DNA of 64,000 nt from Bacteroidota bacterium (GTDB lineage Bacteria > Bacteroidota > Bacteroidia > Bacteroidales > Bacteroidaceae), in the NCBI GenBank assembly GCA_023426145.1, contig JAFABG010000011.1:14189-78188 (forward strand), written 5' to 3'. The translations under genes were made by a program, and so were the position numbers. The notes under the pieces are model-generated. The model ran no database searches and had not been told where the DNA came from. It saw only the letters and a program-made list of their open reading frames with translations. Shown here piece by piece: positions 8,597 to 17,600 of this stretch (position 1 is the first letter of the stretch; each line of letters starts with the position of its first letter).

Positions 8597-9565
8597 TTAA
8601 AAAGCCGAAGGTTTCAACCGTAATCCTACCGTTTCTTCCAGGTTGAACATTAGATTCATATTGTGAACAGCTTGTCCGCTGGCCCCTTTCAGCAAATTGT
8701 CTATACATGAGATAATCAATAGCTTATCGCCATGCTTCTCCAAATGTAACAGACATTTATTGGTGTTAACTACTTGTTTTAAGTCGATGTTTTTATCTAC
8801 GATGTGTACGAAAGAATCTTTAGCGTAATATTCCTCATACATGCGTGTTATTTCTTCTAACGAAATCTTGGTTTTGACTACCAGTGTGGCAAATATTCCG
8901 CGAGGGAAGTCACCACGGTACGGTAGAAAGTCGATTTCAGCGTCGAAGCTGTTTTGTAGTTGCTTCAGTGATTGCTTTATTTCAGGAACATGTTGATGAT
9001 CAAAAGCTTTGTACACACTCATGTTGTTGTTGCGCCAGCTGAAATGACTGGTTGCACCCGGTTTCACTCCAGCGCCGGTACTTCCTGTTATGGCATTCAC
9101 TGATACATCGGTTGTCAATAGTAGATTTTTTGCGAGTGGCAACAAGCCTAACTGAATGCAAGTGGCAAAGCATCCAGGATTTGCCACATGTTTGGCAGTG
9201 CAAGTCGCGCGGCGGTTTAGTTCCGGCAATCCATAGATGAAATCATGATCGTCACTTTTGATGCGATAGTCCATTGACAAATCGATGATCTTAAGTTCCT
9301 CAGGAACGTTATGACTCTCTAGAAATTTCTTTGTGTCACCGTGAGCTGTGCAAAAGAAAAGCACATCTATTTCATCTAAAGGTAGTGCGTCGGTAAACAT
9401 GAGGTCTGTTTCTCCATACAATCCTTCGTGTACGTCGGTTATTTTGTTTCCAGCGTTGCTACTACTGTTCACAAATATAATTTCAGTTTCCGGATGGTTG
9501 AGTAGCAATCGAATCAATTCTCCTGCTGTATAGCCCGCTCCGCCGATGATTCCTGCTCTGATCAT
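8597..9565 (-). CDS. argC: N-acetyl- (or N-succinyl-) gamma-glutamyl-phosphate reductase
   Basis: A 322-residue NADPH-dependent reductase of arginine synthesis. The Rossmann motif IIGGAGYTAGELIRLL is at the N-terminus and the catalytic cysteine is C132 in the signature VANPGCFATCIQLGLLPLA. The C-terminal half carries GSTGAGVKPGATSHFSWRNNN and HQHVPEI. The start codon overlaps the argG stop by 4 bp, a sign of translational coupling. The downstream argD follows after 12 bp. The native acyl group (acetyl or succinyl) cannot be assigned from sequence. Confidence 0.93.
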   Translation of the reverse strand: MIRAGIIGGAGYTAGELIRLLLNHPETEIIFVNSSSNAGNKITDVHEGLYGETDLMFTDALPLDEIDVLFFCTAHGDTKKFLESHNVPEELKIIDLSMDYRIKSDDHDFIYGLPELNRRATCTAKHVANPGCFATCIQLGLLPLAKNLLLTTDVSVNAITGSTGAGVKPGATSHFSWRNNNMSVYKAFDHQHVPEIKQSLKQLQNSFDAEIDFLPYRGDFPRGIFATLVVKTKISLEEITRMYEEYYAKDSFVHIVDKNIDLKQVVNTNKCLLHLEKHGDKLLIISCIDNLLKGASGQAVHNMNLMFNLEETVGLRLKPSAF

Positions 9566-10770
9566 ATTTCTTCGTCTTTATGATTGTTATAGTACACTCG
9601 AAGGGGTGTAGACGTAACTTTAATAAAGCCTTTTGCATCTTCGGCAGTCCATCCTTTTTGCATTTCTCCGTATTCTCCAAATTTTGTCTTTACGAGATCA
9701 TCTTCAGATTCAACGCCAACTGTAGAGAAGGAGAGTGGACGAAGCTCAAGAATAGCTGTTCCGTTGACGTTGCGTTGGCTTTCTTGGAGCATAGCTTCAA
9801 TATCTCTCATTACCGGTTCGAGATACTGACTCTCATGAAGAAACATACCATACCAGTTGGCCACTTGATCTTTCCAGTATTGTTGCCATTTGCTCAATGT
9901 ATATTTTTCTAGGAAGCGGTGTGCACCGATGATCAACATGGGAGCAGCCGCTTCAAAGCCAACACGCCCCTTGATACCGATGATCGTGTCACCCACATGC
10001 ATATCACGTCCTATACCGTATGCAGCACCTATTTCTTCTACCTTCTGTATGGCCAGAATAGGATCATCAAAGGTTTCGTCGTTCACAGCTTTGAGTTCCC
10101 CCTTTTCGAAGGTCAGTCGTAGCAGTTCGCTCTCTTTCTTCTCCACATGTTTAAGGTAAGCACTTTCAGGCAATCCTTGTGCAGAATCAAGAATCTCCCC
10201 TCCACAAATAGAGGTCCCCCATAATCCTACATTATAAGAATACTTTAGTTTAGTGAAGTCGGCACTGAATCCATGTTTATTGAGGTAATCAATTTCTTCT
10301 TGGCGGCTCAAAGCCATATCACGAGTGAGCGTGATGATTTCTACATTAGGAGCCAATACCAAGAAAGTCATATCGAAACGAATTTGATCATTACCAGCAC
10401 CTGTTGAACCGTGAGCGATAGCGTCCGCACCGATTTCATTGGCATAGCGTGAAATAGCTAAGGCTTGGAAGATACGTTCAGAACTGACAGAAATCGGATA
10501 GGTTCCATTGCGCAACACATTTCCGAAAACCATATATTTCAAGCTTTTCTCGTAGTACTCCTGAGTAACATCTAAAGTGACATATTTAACTGCCCCAAGT
10601 TTGTAGGCATTCTCTTCGTTTGTTTTCAGTTGTTCTTCGCTGAAACCACCCGTGTTGGCACAAGCTGCATATACTTCATATCCTTTTTCTTTGGCGAGAT
10701 ACATGACTGTGAACGACGTGTCCAGTCCGCCGCTGAATGCCACCACTACTTTTTTCTTTTTTTCTTCCAT
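9562..10770 (-). CDS. argG: Argininosuccinate synthase
   Basis: A 402-residue ArgG that condenses citrulline with aspartate using ATP. The N-type PP-loop SGGLDTS is at residues 13-19. Other family blocks are AIAHGSTGAGNDQIRFD, YSYNVGLWGTSICGGEILD (substrate-binding region) and the C-terminal GESQ-like tetramer segment. The length is usual. The upstream neighbour is a GNAT acetyltransferase (13 bp away); the downstream argC overlaps by 4 bp. The whole set argR-GNAT-argG-argC-argD is on one strand with short gaps and is likely repressed by ArgR. Confidence 0.95.
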   Translation of the reverse strand: MEEKKKKVVVAFSGGLDTSFTVMYLAKEKGYEVYAACANTGGFSEEQLKTNEENAYKLGAVKYVTLDVTQEYYEKSLKYMVFGNVLRNGTYPISVSSERIFQALAISRYANEIGADAIAHGSTGAGNDQIRFDMTFLVLAPNVEIITLTRDMALSRQEEIDYLNKHGFSADFTKLKYSYNVGLWGTSICGGEILDSAQGLPESAYLKHVEKKESELLRLTFEKGELKAVNDETFDDPILAIQKVEEIGAAYGIGRDMHVGDTIIGIKGRVGFEAAAPMLIIGAHRFLEKYTLSKWQQYWKDQVANWYGMFLHESQYLEPVMRDIEAMLQESQRNVNGTAILELRPLSFSTVGVESEDDLVKTKFGEYGEMQKGWTAEDAKGFIKVTSTPLRVYYNNHKDEEI

Positions 10771-10783
10771 AGTGCTGTATGTA

Positions 10784-11362
10784 TTAAATGTTGTTTCTTT
10801 CTTGTTCTTTTTTTATGTTGCGTGGATCCGTTGGGTCATAAAGCATGGCTGTGCAAATGCAAAATTTTCGGTTCTTGGATAGCAATATATCATGATTTGT
10901 GCAACCCTCGCATCCTTTCCAAAAGGAATCATCATCAGTGAGTTCATTAAAGGTAACCGGAACATAACCTAGTTCGGTATTCATTTTCATCACTGCAGCT
11001 CCTGAAGTAAGACTGAATATTTTAGCCTTCGGCCATCGCAACCGTGCCAACTGAAACGAGGCTTGTTTTATTCGTTTGGCAAGTCCCATGCCCCGAAAAT
11101 CCGGATGCACAATAAGTCCGGATGTAGCTACATATTGCTTATTTCCCCATGATTCAATATAAGTGAAACCGGCAAATTGATCTTCACAGAGCGCGATAAT
11201 TGCTTTACCTTCTCTCATCTTCGTCGCTACATATTCATGCGTACGTTCGGCGATTCCGGTTCCACGTACGGCAGCAGCCTTTCTAATTGTATCCAAAATA
11301 GTGTCAACGTAAACCTCATGTGAGGCGTCGGCTACCATAACATCTATTTGTTGAGTGTCCAT
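10784..11362 (-). CDS. GNAT-family N-acyltransferase of the arginine operon
   Basis: A 192-residue GNAT protein. The acyl-CoA binding motif A is seen as GLIVHPDFRGMGLAKRIKQASFQLAR (the Q/RxxGxG/A loop is FRGMGLA), preceded by the beta4 strand and followed by AKIFSLTSGAAVMKMNTELGYV. Its position between argR and argG suggests that it provides the N-acylglutamate that starts the pathway, i.e. a stand-in for ArgA. In an organism with succinylated intermediates it could be a succinyltransferase. That role is inference from context; the family itself is clear. The C-terminal ~40 residues contain four cysteines (EGCTNH, FCICT) that are not part of the GNAT fold and have no assigned role. Confidence 0.8.
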   Translation of the reverse strand: MDTQQIDVMVADASHEVYVDTILDTIRKAAAVRGTGIAERTHEYVATKMREGKAIIALCEDQFAGFTYIESWGNKQYVATSGLIVHPDFRGMGLAKRIKQASFQLARLRWPKAKIFSLTSGAAVMKMNTELGYVPVTFNELTDDDSFWKGCEGCTNHDILLSKNRKFCICTAMLYDPTDPRNIKKEQERNNI

Positions 11363-11388
11363 TTCTTCTGTAAATATAATAGGTATAG

Positions 11389-11862
11389 TTATTCAAAATT
11401 GGGAATCACAAGCGACAGAAATTGACGCACCTTGTTTGTGGATACTCCTTCACGCAACACCAGCATGATGGTGTCATCTCCTGCAATTGTCCCCAATATT
11501 TCACTGAATTCATTGTTGTCAATATCGTAAGCCATACCGCTAGCATAACCTGGGCGGGTACGTATTACGGCAAGATTGCCTGAGAATTGCAGGGAAATGA
11601 ATCCAGTATTTTGTAACATGTCACCGACGCTCTTGTCTGTAGAGCGTTTGTACATAATGTTATTAGGCAATACATATACATATTTGCCGTTCATGCTAGC
11701 TGCTTTAGCTACTTTTAGTTGTTTCAAGTCGCGGGAGAGGGTGGCCTGTGTCAGTTCGAAGCCTTCGTGGTTTAACTCTTGAAGGAGTTCTTCCTGCGAG
11801 CCTATCTCTTTACTTGAGATAATCATTTTAATGGCGTCTAACCGATTTGCTTTCTTCTTCAT
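11389..11862 (-). CDS. argR: Arginine repressor
   Basis: A 157-residue ArgR: an N-terminal winged helix (~5-75, with SSKEIGSQEELLQELNHEGFELTQATLSRDLKQLKV) and a C-terminal hexamerisation and arginine-binding domain, marked by GTIAGDDTIMLVLRE. It would bind arginine and repress arginine synthesis. It is the first gene of the operon, with a candidate operator directly upstream at 11891-11923 overlapping its own -7 element, which fits autoregulation. Downstream, the GNAT gene begins 26 bp away. Confidence 0.94.
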   Translation of the reverse strand: MKKKANRLDAIKMIISSKEIGSQEELLQELNHEGFELTQATLSRDLKQLKVAKAASMNGKYVYVLPNNIMYKRSTDKSVGDMLQNTGFISLQFSGNLAVIRTRPGYASGMAYDIDNNEFSEILGTIAGDDTIMLVLREGVSTNKVRQFLSLVIPNFE

Positions 11863-11886
11863 TGTATAATTATTCTAAGAATGCCG

Positions 11887-11923
11887 CAAATTTATGCATT
11901 ATTTTGGAGATTGAATGCATAAA
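11887..11923 (-). promoter_or_regulatory. argR promoter (-7) overlapped by a TTTATGCATT/AATGCATAAA operator candidate
   Basis: On the minus strand TAAATTTG (11887-11894) matches the Bacteroides -7 element. Overlapping it is a perfect 10-bp inverted repeat, TTTATGCATT at 11891-11900 and AATGCATAAA at 11914-11923; a third half-like TTGCATAAA lies at 11935-11943. The dyad in front of argR is most simply read as the ArgR box of this organism, since ArgR operators are AT-rich palindromes. That is inference. Confidence 0.6.
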
Positions 11924-11970
11924 GCCAAAGTTTTTTGCATAAAAAAGAATATTTAATGACTGAACGGCTC

Positions 11971-12016
11971 TATTTTGTTTTATTGTTCGTATATTTGCGA
12001 ACAATAAAACAAAATA
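11971..12016 (+). promoter_or_regulatory. 19-bp perfect palindrome enclosing a -7 promoter element, upstream of the permease
   Basis: The arms at 11971-11989 and 11998-12016 (each 19 bp, containing TTTTATTGTTCG and its complement CGAACAATAAAA) are perfectly complementary. The 8-base centre is TATATTTG, an exact TAnnTTTG -7 element. The permease ATG is 6 bp beyond the right arm. A repressor bound here would cover the promoter; the layout resembles operators of dimeric winged-helix metalloregulators, but no regulator gene is adjacent. Confidence 0.65.
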
Positions 12017-12022
12017 CTGATT

Positions 12023-12991
12023 ATGATACAGAAATTTGCCGATTGGTTGGTTTTCGGTCTTTTGGGATTAACTCCTGACTCGTCGTTGGGGACGGCTGTA
12101 AACTTCTTTTTTTATGATACGATAAAGATCTTAATTTTATTGTTCTTTATCAGTGTGCTCATGGGGATTATCAATGCCTATTTCCCGATTGATCGTTTGC
12201 GTAATTATTTGGCAACTCGCAAGCTATACGGATTGCAGTATTTCTTTGCTTCGTTGTTTGGTGCCATCACCCCGTTCTGCTCCTGTTCTTCTATTCCTTT
12301 ATTTATTGGTTTTGTGAAAGGGGGAATACCTTTGGGCGTAACTTTTGCCTATCTTATTACTTCTCCGTTGGTGAACGAAGTAGCCGTTGCGATGTTTATC
12401 GGTACATTTGGTATTCGCATAACAACTATTTATGTTATTAGTGGTATCATTTTAGGTATGATAGGTGGTTTTGTACTTGGTAAGTTTAAGCTCGAGAATT
12501 ATTTGAGTGACTGGGTTAAACAGATACAGCTCAACTCCGTTAGTGATTTCGGAGCATGGGAGAAAGAAAATACGCCATTTATAAAGCGTTTGCCTACTAT
12601 CACTAAAGAAGCATGGGGGATTGTGCGTGGCGTACTTCTGTATATTATTATAGGTATCGGTATTGGTGCAATTATGCATGGATATGTTCCTGAAGGTTTC
12701 TTTGAACACTATATGTCCAAAGATAACTGGTTTGCTGTACCTCTATCTGTATTGTTTGCCGTGCCTATGTATGCTAATGCAGCCGGAATAGTACCTGTTA
12801 TAGAAGTATTCGTTGCAAAGGGTATTCCTGTGGGTACTGCTTTGGCTTTCATGATGGCCGTTGTCGGATTATCGCTTCCCGAAGCAACCTTGCTGAAAAA
12901 GGTCATGACTTGGCGTTTAATTGGCGTTTTCTTCGGTTTAATAACTGTGTTCATTATCTTATCGGGGTATTTATTTAATGTATTGTTGTAG
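12023..12991 (+). CDS. Predicted permease of the DUF318/ArsP-like family (PFCSCS motif)
   Basis: A 322-residue membrane protein with about eight hydrophobic segments (for example ~33-50, 73-95, 103-140, 200-222, 240-290 and 298-320). The hallmark TPFCSCSSIPLFIGF is at residues 83-97, followed by GGIPLGVTFAYLITSPLVNEVA. This cysteine motif is shared by the UPF0718/SO_0444-type efflux family, which includes the organoarsenical exporter ArsP. Export of a metal(loid) or organometal is therefore plausible but not proven. It is monocistronic, preceded by the long palindromic promoter and followed by inverted repeats. Confidence 0.8.
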   Translation: MIQKFADWLVFGLLGLTPDSSLGTAVNFFFYDTIKILILLFFISVLMGIINAYFPIDRLRNYLATRKLYGLQYFFASLFGAITPFCSCSSIPLFIGFVKGGIPLGVTFAYLITSPLVNEVAVAMFIGTFGIRITTIYVISGIILGMIGGFVLGKFKLENYLSDWVKQIQLNSVSDFGAWEKENTPFIKRLPTITKEAWGIVRGVLLYIIIGIGIGAIMHGYVPEGFFEHYMSKDNWFAVPLSVLFAVPMYANAAGIVPVIEVFVAKGIPVGTALAFMMAVVGLSLPEATLLKKVMTWRLIGVFFGLITVFIILSGYLFNVLL

Positions 12992-13046
12992 TCTGATCGC
13001 ATGATAAGCCGATTTTTTAGACAGTTTTACTGACGATATAAATATA

Positions 13047-13072
13047 GAAAGAATAGATCACCTATCTTTCTT
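13047..13072 (+). terminator. Weak hairpin after the permease gene
   Basis: GAAAGAATAG pairs imperfectly with CTATCTTTC, followed by a T-rich stretch (TTGTTCTTTT). It lies 56 bp past the permease stop and could terminate that transcript. Confidence 0.35.
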
Positions 13073-13076
13073 GTTC

Positions 13077-13138
13077 TTTTGGAATAATATTCTTTTTGAA
13101 TGAACAAATAAATCGCAAAAAAGAATATTATTCCAAAA
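13077..13138. repeat. Perfect 21-bp inverted repeat with 20-base spacer
   Basis: The arms at 13077-13097 and 13118-13138 are exact complements; each contains GGAATAATATTC, itself partly palindromic. There is no T-tract arrangement typical of a terminator, and no gene lies inside. It may be a regulatory site, an RNA hairpin, or the ends of a very small mobile element. Confidence 0.6.
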
Positions 13139-13196
13139 TGTTTATTGCACCATAAATCTCTACTCTTTTCTCACCCATTCTTCCTTTATTTATCTT

Positions 13197-13204
13197 TATC
13201 TTTG
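13197..13204 (+). promoter_or_regulatory. Candidate -7 element for the PLP enzyme gene
   Basis: TATCTTTG matches TAnnTTTG exactly, 46 bp upstream of the start codon at 13251. No clear -33 TTG is found at the usual 19-21 bp distance. Confidence 0.4.
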
Positions 13205-13250
13205 TCTTGATTTTACATGACTTGTAGCAATACTAATTAAGATTAGAAAG

Positions 13251-14435
13251 ATGAAGAAACAGACCAAAGCCATCCATACCAGCTTTCAAAGCCCGGATGC
13301 TTATAATGCACTTAGTATGCCGGTGTACCATACCGCTGCCTATGAATTTGAGGATACAGATGCCATGGCAGATGCCTTTTGTGGAAGAACCAACGCACCA
13401 GATTATTCTAGAGTGATGAACCCTACAGTGACCTATTTTGAAAACAAAGTCAAATCGCTGACTGGCGCAGCAGATGTCATTGCACTAAGTTCAGGAATGG
13501 CTGCTATCAGTAATACTTTGCTTTCGATTGCTGCAGCTGGGAAGAATATCGTTTCTTCTCGTCATTTGTTTGGAAACACTTATTCTCTTCTGACCACTAC
13601 TTTATCTCGCTTTGGCGTATCTCCCAAGTTGTGCGATCTTACCGACCTAGATGCTGTTGAGGCTGCTGTTGATGAAAATACGTGTTGTATCTATTTGGAA
13701 ATTATTACCAATCCTCAGATGGAAGTGGCTGATTTGAAAGGATTAGCGAAAATAGCTCATCAGAGAAATATTCCGCTGATAGCCGATACCACTTTAATTC
13801 CTTTCACCGAGTTCGACTCTCATGCTTTGGGTGTAGATATTGAAGTCGTATCAAGTACTAAATATTTGTCGGGTGGAGCCACTTCTATTGGAGGCTTGAT
13901 TCTTGACTATGGGACCTGTCCTGGTTTTGTGAAACGCATGCGTACTGAAATGTTGCTTAATTTAGGTGCCTACATGACTCCTCATGTGGCTTATATGCAA
14001 ACCATTGGATTAGAAACACTTGATGCACGTTACCGAATACAGGCTGCTAATGCTAGAGCGCTAGCCGAAAAGTTGCAGACGCTTCCTTTTGTAAGGCAAG
14101 TGAATTATGTCGGACTTCCTGATAATCCATACTACGCCCTAGCTCAAGCGCAATTTGGCCCCACTGCCGGTGCAATGATCACCATCGATCTTGAGAGTAA
14201 GGAGGCTTGTTTTAGATTGATTAATCATCTGAAATTAATACGTCGTGCAACAAATCTATTTGACAATAAATCACTAGCTATACATCCAGCTAGCACAATA
14301 TTCGGTCCCTTCACTGATCAACAACGCGAAGCTATGGATGTGTTGGACACTACGATCCGTTTTTCCATTGGCTTGGAAGATGTAGATGATTTATTTGAGG
14401 ATATTAGTCAAGCCTTCAATAGCTCAGAAAAATAG
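13251..14435 (+). CDS. Gamma-family PLP enzyme of Cys/Met metabolism (methionine gamma-lyase / O-acetylhomoserine sulfhydrylase-like)
   Basis: A 394-residue trans-sulfuration enzyme with PLP lysine K204 in VVSSTKYLSGG, the tyrosine/arginine motif DYSRVMNPTV (residues 51-60) that contacts the neighbouring subunit's cofactor, and ALSSGMAAISNTLLS for phosphate binding. Family members catalyse gamma-elimination or gamma-replacement on methionine, cystathionine or O-acyl-homoserine; this member cannot be placed more exactly. It lies ~200 bp before a SusC/SusD pair and an amino-acid-type symporter on the same strand, which hints at handling of an imported sulfur amino acid or peptide. Inverted repeats lie in the gap to susC. 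Confidence 0.85.
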   Translation: MKKQTKAIHTSFQSPDAYNALSMPVYHTAAYEFEDTDAMADAFCGRTNAPDYSRVMNPTVTYFENKVKSLTGAADVIALSSGMAAISNTLLSIAAAGKNIVSSRHLFGNTYSLLTTTLSRFGVSPKLCDLTDLDAVEAAVDENTCCIYLEIITNPQMEVADLKGLAKIAHQRNIPLIADTTLIPFTEFDSHALGVDIEVVSSTKYLSGGATSIGGLILDYGTCPGFVKRMRTEMLLNLGAYMTPHVAYMQTIGLETLDARYRIQAANARALAEKLQTLPFVRQVNYVGLPDNPYYALAQAQFGPTAGAMITIDLESKEACFRLINHLKLIRRATNLFDNKSLAIHPASTIFGPFTDQQREAMDVLDTTIRFSIGLEDVDDLFEDISQAFNSSEK

Positions 14436-14465
14436 GACTTTTCAATAGCTAGTGCTATTTTAATC

Positions 14466-14493
14466 TTTATATACCACATTCGCGGTATATAAA
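14466..14493. promoter_or_regulatory. Inverted repeat TTTATATACC/GGTATATAAA after the PLP gene
   Basis: Perfect 10-bp arms with an 8-base centre (acattcgc), 30 bp after the PLP enzyme stop. There is no U-tract, so a terminator is less likely than a protein-binding site. A related half-site, TTTTATACC, lies downstream at about 14512-14520. Confidence 0.4.
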
Positions 14494-14533
14494 ATGCCAC
14501 ACCAAAGGGATTTTATACCATGTATATTCCTCT

Positions 14534-14609
14534 TAATTTTGCAAATCTAATTTAACGAATAAAAATAAAACCAGTATACACTGCTGAGGAGGTTCGTTAG
14601 ATTAGATTT
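14534..14609 (+). promoter_or_regulatory. susC promoter -7 element followed by a long 5'-UTR hairpin
   Basis: TAATTTTG at 14534-14541 is an exact -7 element. Immediately downstream, AAATCTAATTTAACGAA (14543-14559) pairs with TTCGTTAGATTAGATTT (14593-14609), a 17-bp stem with one G-U wobble. The loop contains a small AGTatacACT hairpin. The transcript would therefore begin with a stable stem-loop, ending 23 bp before the susC ATG. Confidence 0.55.
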
Positions 14610-14632
14610 CAACTATAAAAAGGATATAAGAC

Positions 14633-17600
14633 ATGGATTTAGTTTCTAAGGCAAGAAGGATACGATTGCTATCCACCCTCTCTCTGATTATTGTATTAGG
14701 GTTCAATTTGTCAGCCGTTCAGGCTCAAACTTTAACGGGTAAAGTCGTCGATCGGGCAACAAACGAGGCAATTATTGGTGCAACCGTAGTTGATGCGAAT
14801 AAAAATGCGGGGACAGTGACTCGCGCTGACGGGGGCTTTACCTTAAAAGAGGTTACTTACCCCATTCGGTTACAGGTTAGTTTCATTGGTTATCAATCGC
14901 AAGAACTTTTGGTGGAACAGCCCCAATCTTCTTTCACTATTCGTTTATCAGAGGAGGTAAGTAGCTTGGATGAAGTAGTCGTTGTCGGTTATGGAACTCA
15001 ACGTCGTACACAGCTAACAGGCTCAGTGGCTAAGATCCATTCCGAAACTTTCGATGTGACCACTGCACCAACCCTCGATGGAGCATTGAGTGGTGCAGTT
15101 GCTGGACTTAATGTCACCGCCTCTTCCGGTCAGCCCGGTGCGGCATCTAGCATACGTATTCGAGGAGGAAACTCAGTCAATGCAAGTAATGAACCTCTAT
15201 ATGTCATTGATGGTTTTATCTATTACAAAGATGCCAGTCTCGGTAAAACCGGTCTTGGTGCCATTGAGAGCAATCTTAATCCACTGTCTACCATCAATCC
15301 ATCGGATATTGAATCTATTGAAGTTTTAAAAGACATCTCGGCCACAGCAATCTATGGCTCACGCGGTGCAAATGGTGTCATTATGATAACGACTAAGAAG
15401 GGACAGCGAGGAAAGGCCACTGTGGCCTATCGTTTCTCGTCCGGATTTGATGTTGTTAGTAAGAAACTCGATTTGATGAATGCCTCTGAATGGGCTGGCT
15501 TTCAGAAACAATATTTCTATAATAAAGGAGGCTATAGTGATTCGCAGATCGAAGCTTTTGGTGAGGGAACTGATTGGCAAGACGCCATGTTACGTACAGC
15601 TTTTCGTCAGAGTCATGAAGTTTCAGTGAATGGTGGTAGCGAGAAATCGCGTTATGCCTTTTCGGCCAATTATACGGATCAGGATGGTGTCATCCTTCAT
15701 TCCGGATTCGAACGCTATAATTTTCATTTGAATGCAGACTGGAATCTATCCGCTGATCTTACTTTTGGGGTGTCGGCCACTTATGGAAAAAGTACTCAAC
15801 AGGGGCTCACTACTACCGAAGAAGTCGAATATAATTCGTCTCCTTACTCGGCAGGTATCACCAATAGTTTTGTCTACGGCCTGCTCACCCCGCAAGTGGT
15901 TCCCGTCTATCTGCAAGATGGTGCCTATAACTATGCCAATCCCTATGAATATGCCTATTTTGCGATCGGGAATAAGAAAGCCAATGCTGTCTCCGATTTG
16001 ACTAATTCCGTGGCGGAAAGTATCAATAACTATTTGCTATCCAATGTATGGGCTCAATATAAAAAAGGTGATTTTACGGGTAAAGTTACCGTAGGTTTAA
16101 ATAAAGAGCAGATCACACAAAACTATTTCTCACCCTCTTATACCTCCCTTGGGCTTGCCAATCAGGGCATGGGCGGGATTGGGAATAAAACCAATGAGGT
16201 GTGGCAACAAGAATACACTCTCACTTGGGGCAAACAGCTGAACGAGACCAATTATCTGGACGCTTTGGTGGGTTACACACATCAACGCACTCAGTCGGAT
16301 TATCATTCCGTTTTAGTCACCCATTTCACGAACGAAAACTTAAAACATAATAATTTAGCTGATGGTTCAACCGTCTATCCGCCCAAATCGGGAACGTCGC
16401 AATCGACTCTTAATTCCCTCATTGCACGCGTGAATTATACACTTTTGAATCGTTACAACGCCACAGCTACTTTTCGTGCAGATAATTCTTCACGCTTTGC
16501 CAAGAGTCATCGTTGGGGATACTTCCCTTCTATTGGCTTATCGTGGAATCTCGATCAAGAAGAGTTCCTCCGTCGTTCGTCCAACCTGTCCAACCTCAAG
16601 CTAAGAGCTTCATTTGGAGTAGTGGGGAATCAAGAGATAGGCGACTATGAATATTCGCTTAACTACACAGCAGGTCAGTACGATGGTTCATCAAGTTATG
16701 CAAAGGCTAATGATGCCAACGAAAATTTAAAGTGGGAAACAACGTTGTCCTATAATATAGGTGTTGATTTAGGTTTATGGAACAACCGCCTGAGTCTTGT
16801 CGCAGATGCATACTATAAAAAGACCAGCGATTTGTTACTAGAAGTACCTGTGGGCTTTTCTTCAGGGGTAAGCACTCAGTTGCAAAATGTAGGTAATGTG
16901 GTTAATAAAGGAATAGAGTTAACACTCAACGGAACCCTTCTGAAGCAGAAGGGACTGCAATGGGTAGCCTCTGCTAACATAGCTTATAATAGTAACCGGA
17001 TTTCAAATATGGGGACTACTAATACTATTATCATGGGCACCTCCAACGAAACGATCCTTCGGAAAGGAGAATCATTGGGTACGTTCTACGGACTTCGCTT
17101 TGCCGGTATTGTTCAAGAAGGTGAAGACGTAAGCCTATTACCGACGGTAAATGGCAATACGCCCAAACCGGGAGATCTCAAATATACGGACGTAGATGGA
17201 AATAAACGGATTGATGGCAACGATCGCGTTGTTTTGGGAAGCATACAGCCTGATTTCACCTACGGCTTTTCTACTCAACTCAACTGGAAGCGATTTGATT
17301 TTAATGTCGTCTTCTCAGGTAGCTATGGCAATGAGTTGTATAATGCTATCGGGCGAAGGCTTGAACAAACAGGCGACAGCTATAACCTGCTGCGTAGCGT
17401 ACTTCATAGCTGGACCAAAGAGAATCCTTCTCAAAGGCTTCCTTATGCCAGTAATGAACGACCGACTTCCTATATTGATAGTCGTTACGTAGAAGAGGCT
17501 TCTTATCTCAAATTACGTAATGTCACCCTCGGTTACTCTTTTCCTTTCAGTAGCAAGAACGGGATAGATGTTCGTGTATTTGCTACCGCATCCAATGTGT

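Noticed and set aside
14466..14609. SAM or other known riboswitch ahead of the PLP/SusC genes
   Set aside because: The stem-loops do not show the multi-helix junction or conserved core of SAM riboswitches that I can recognise.
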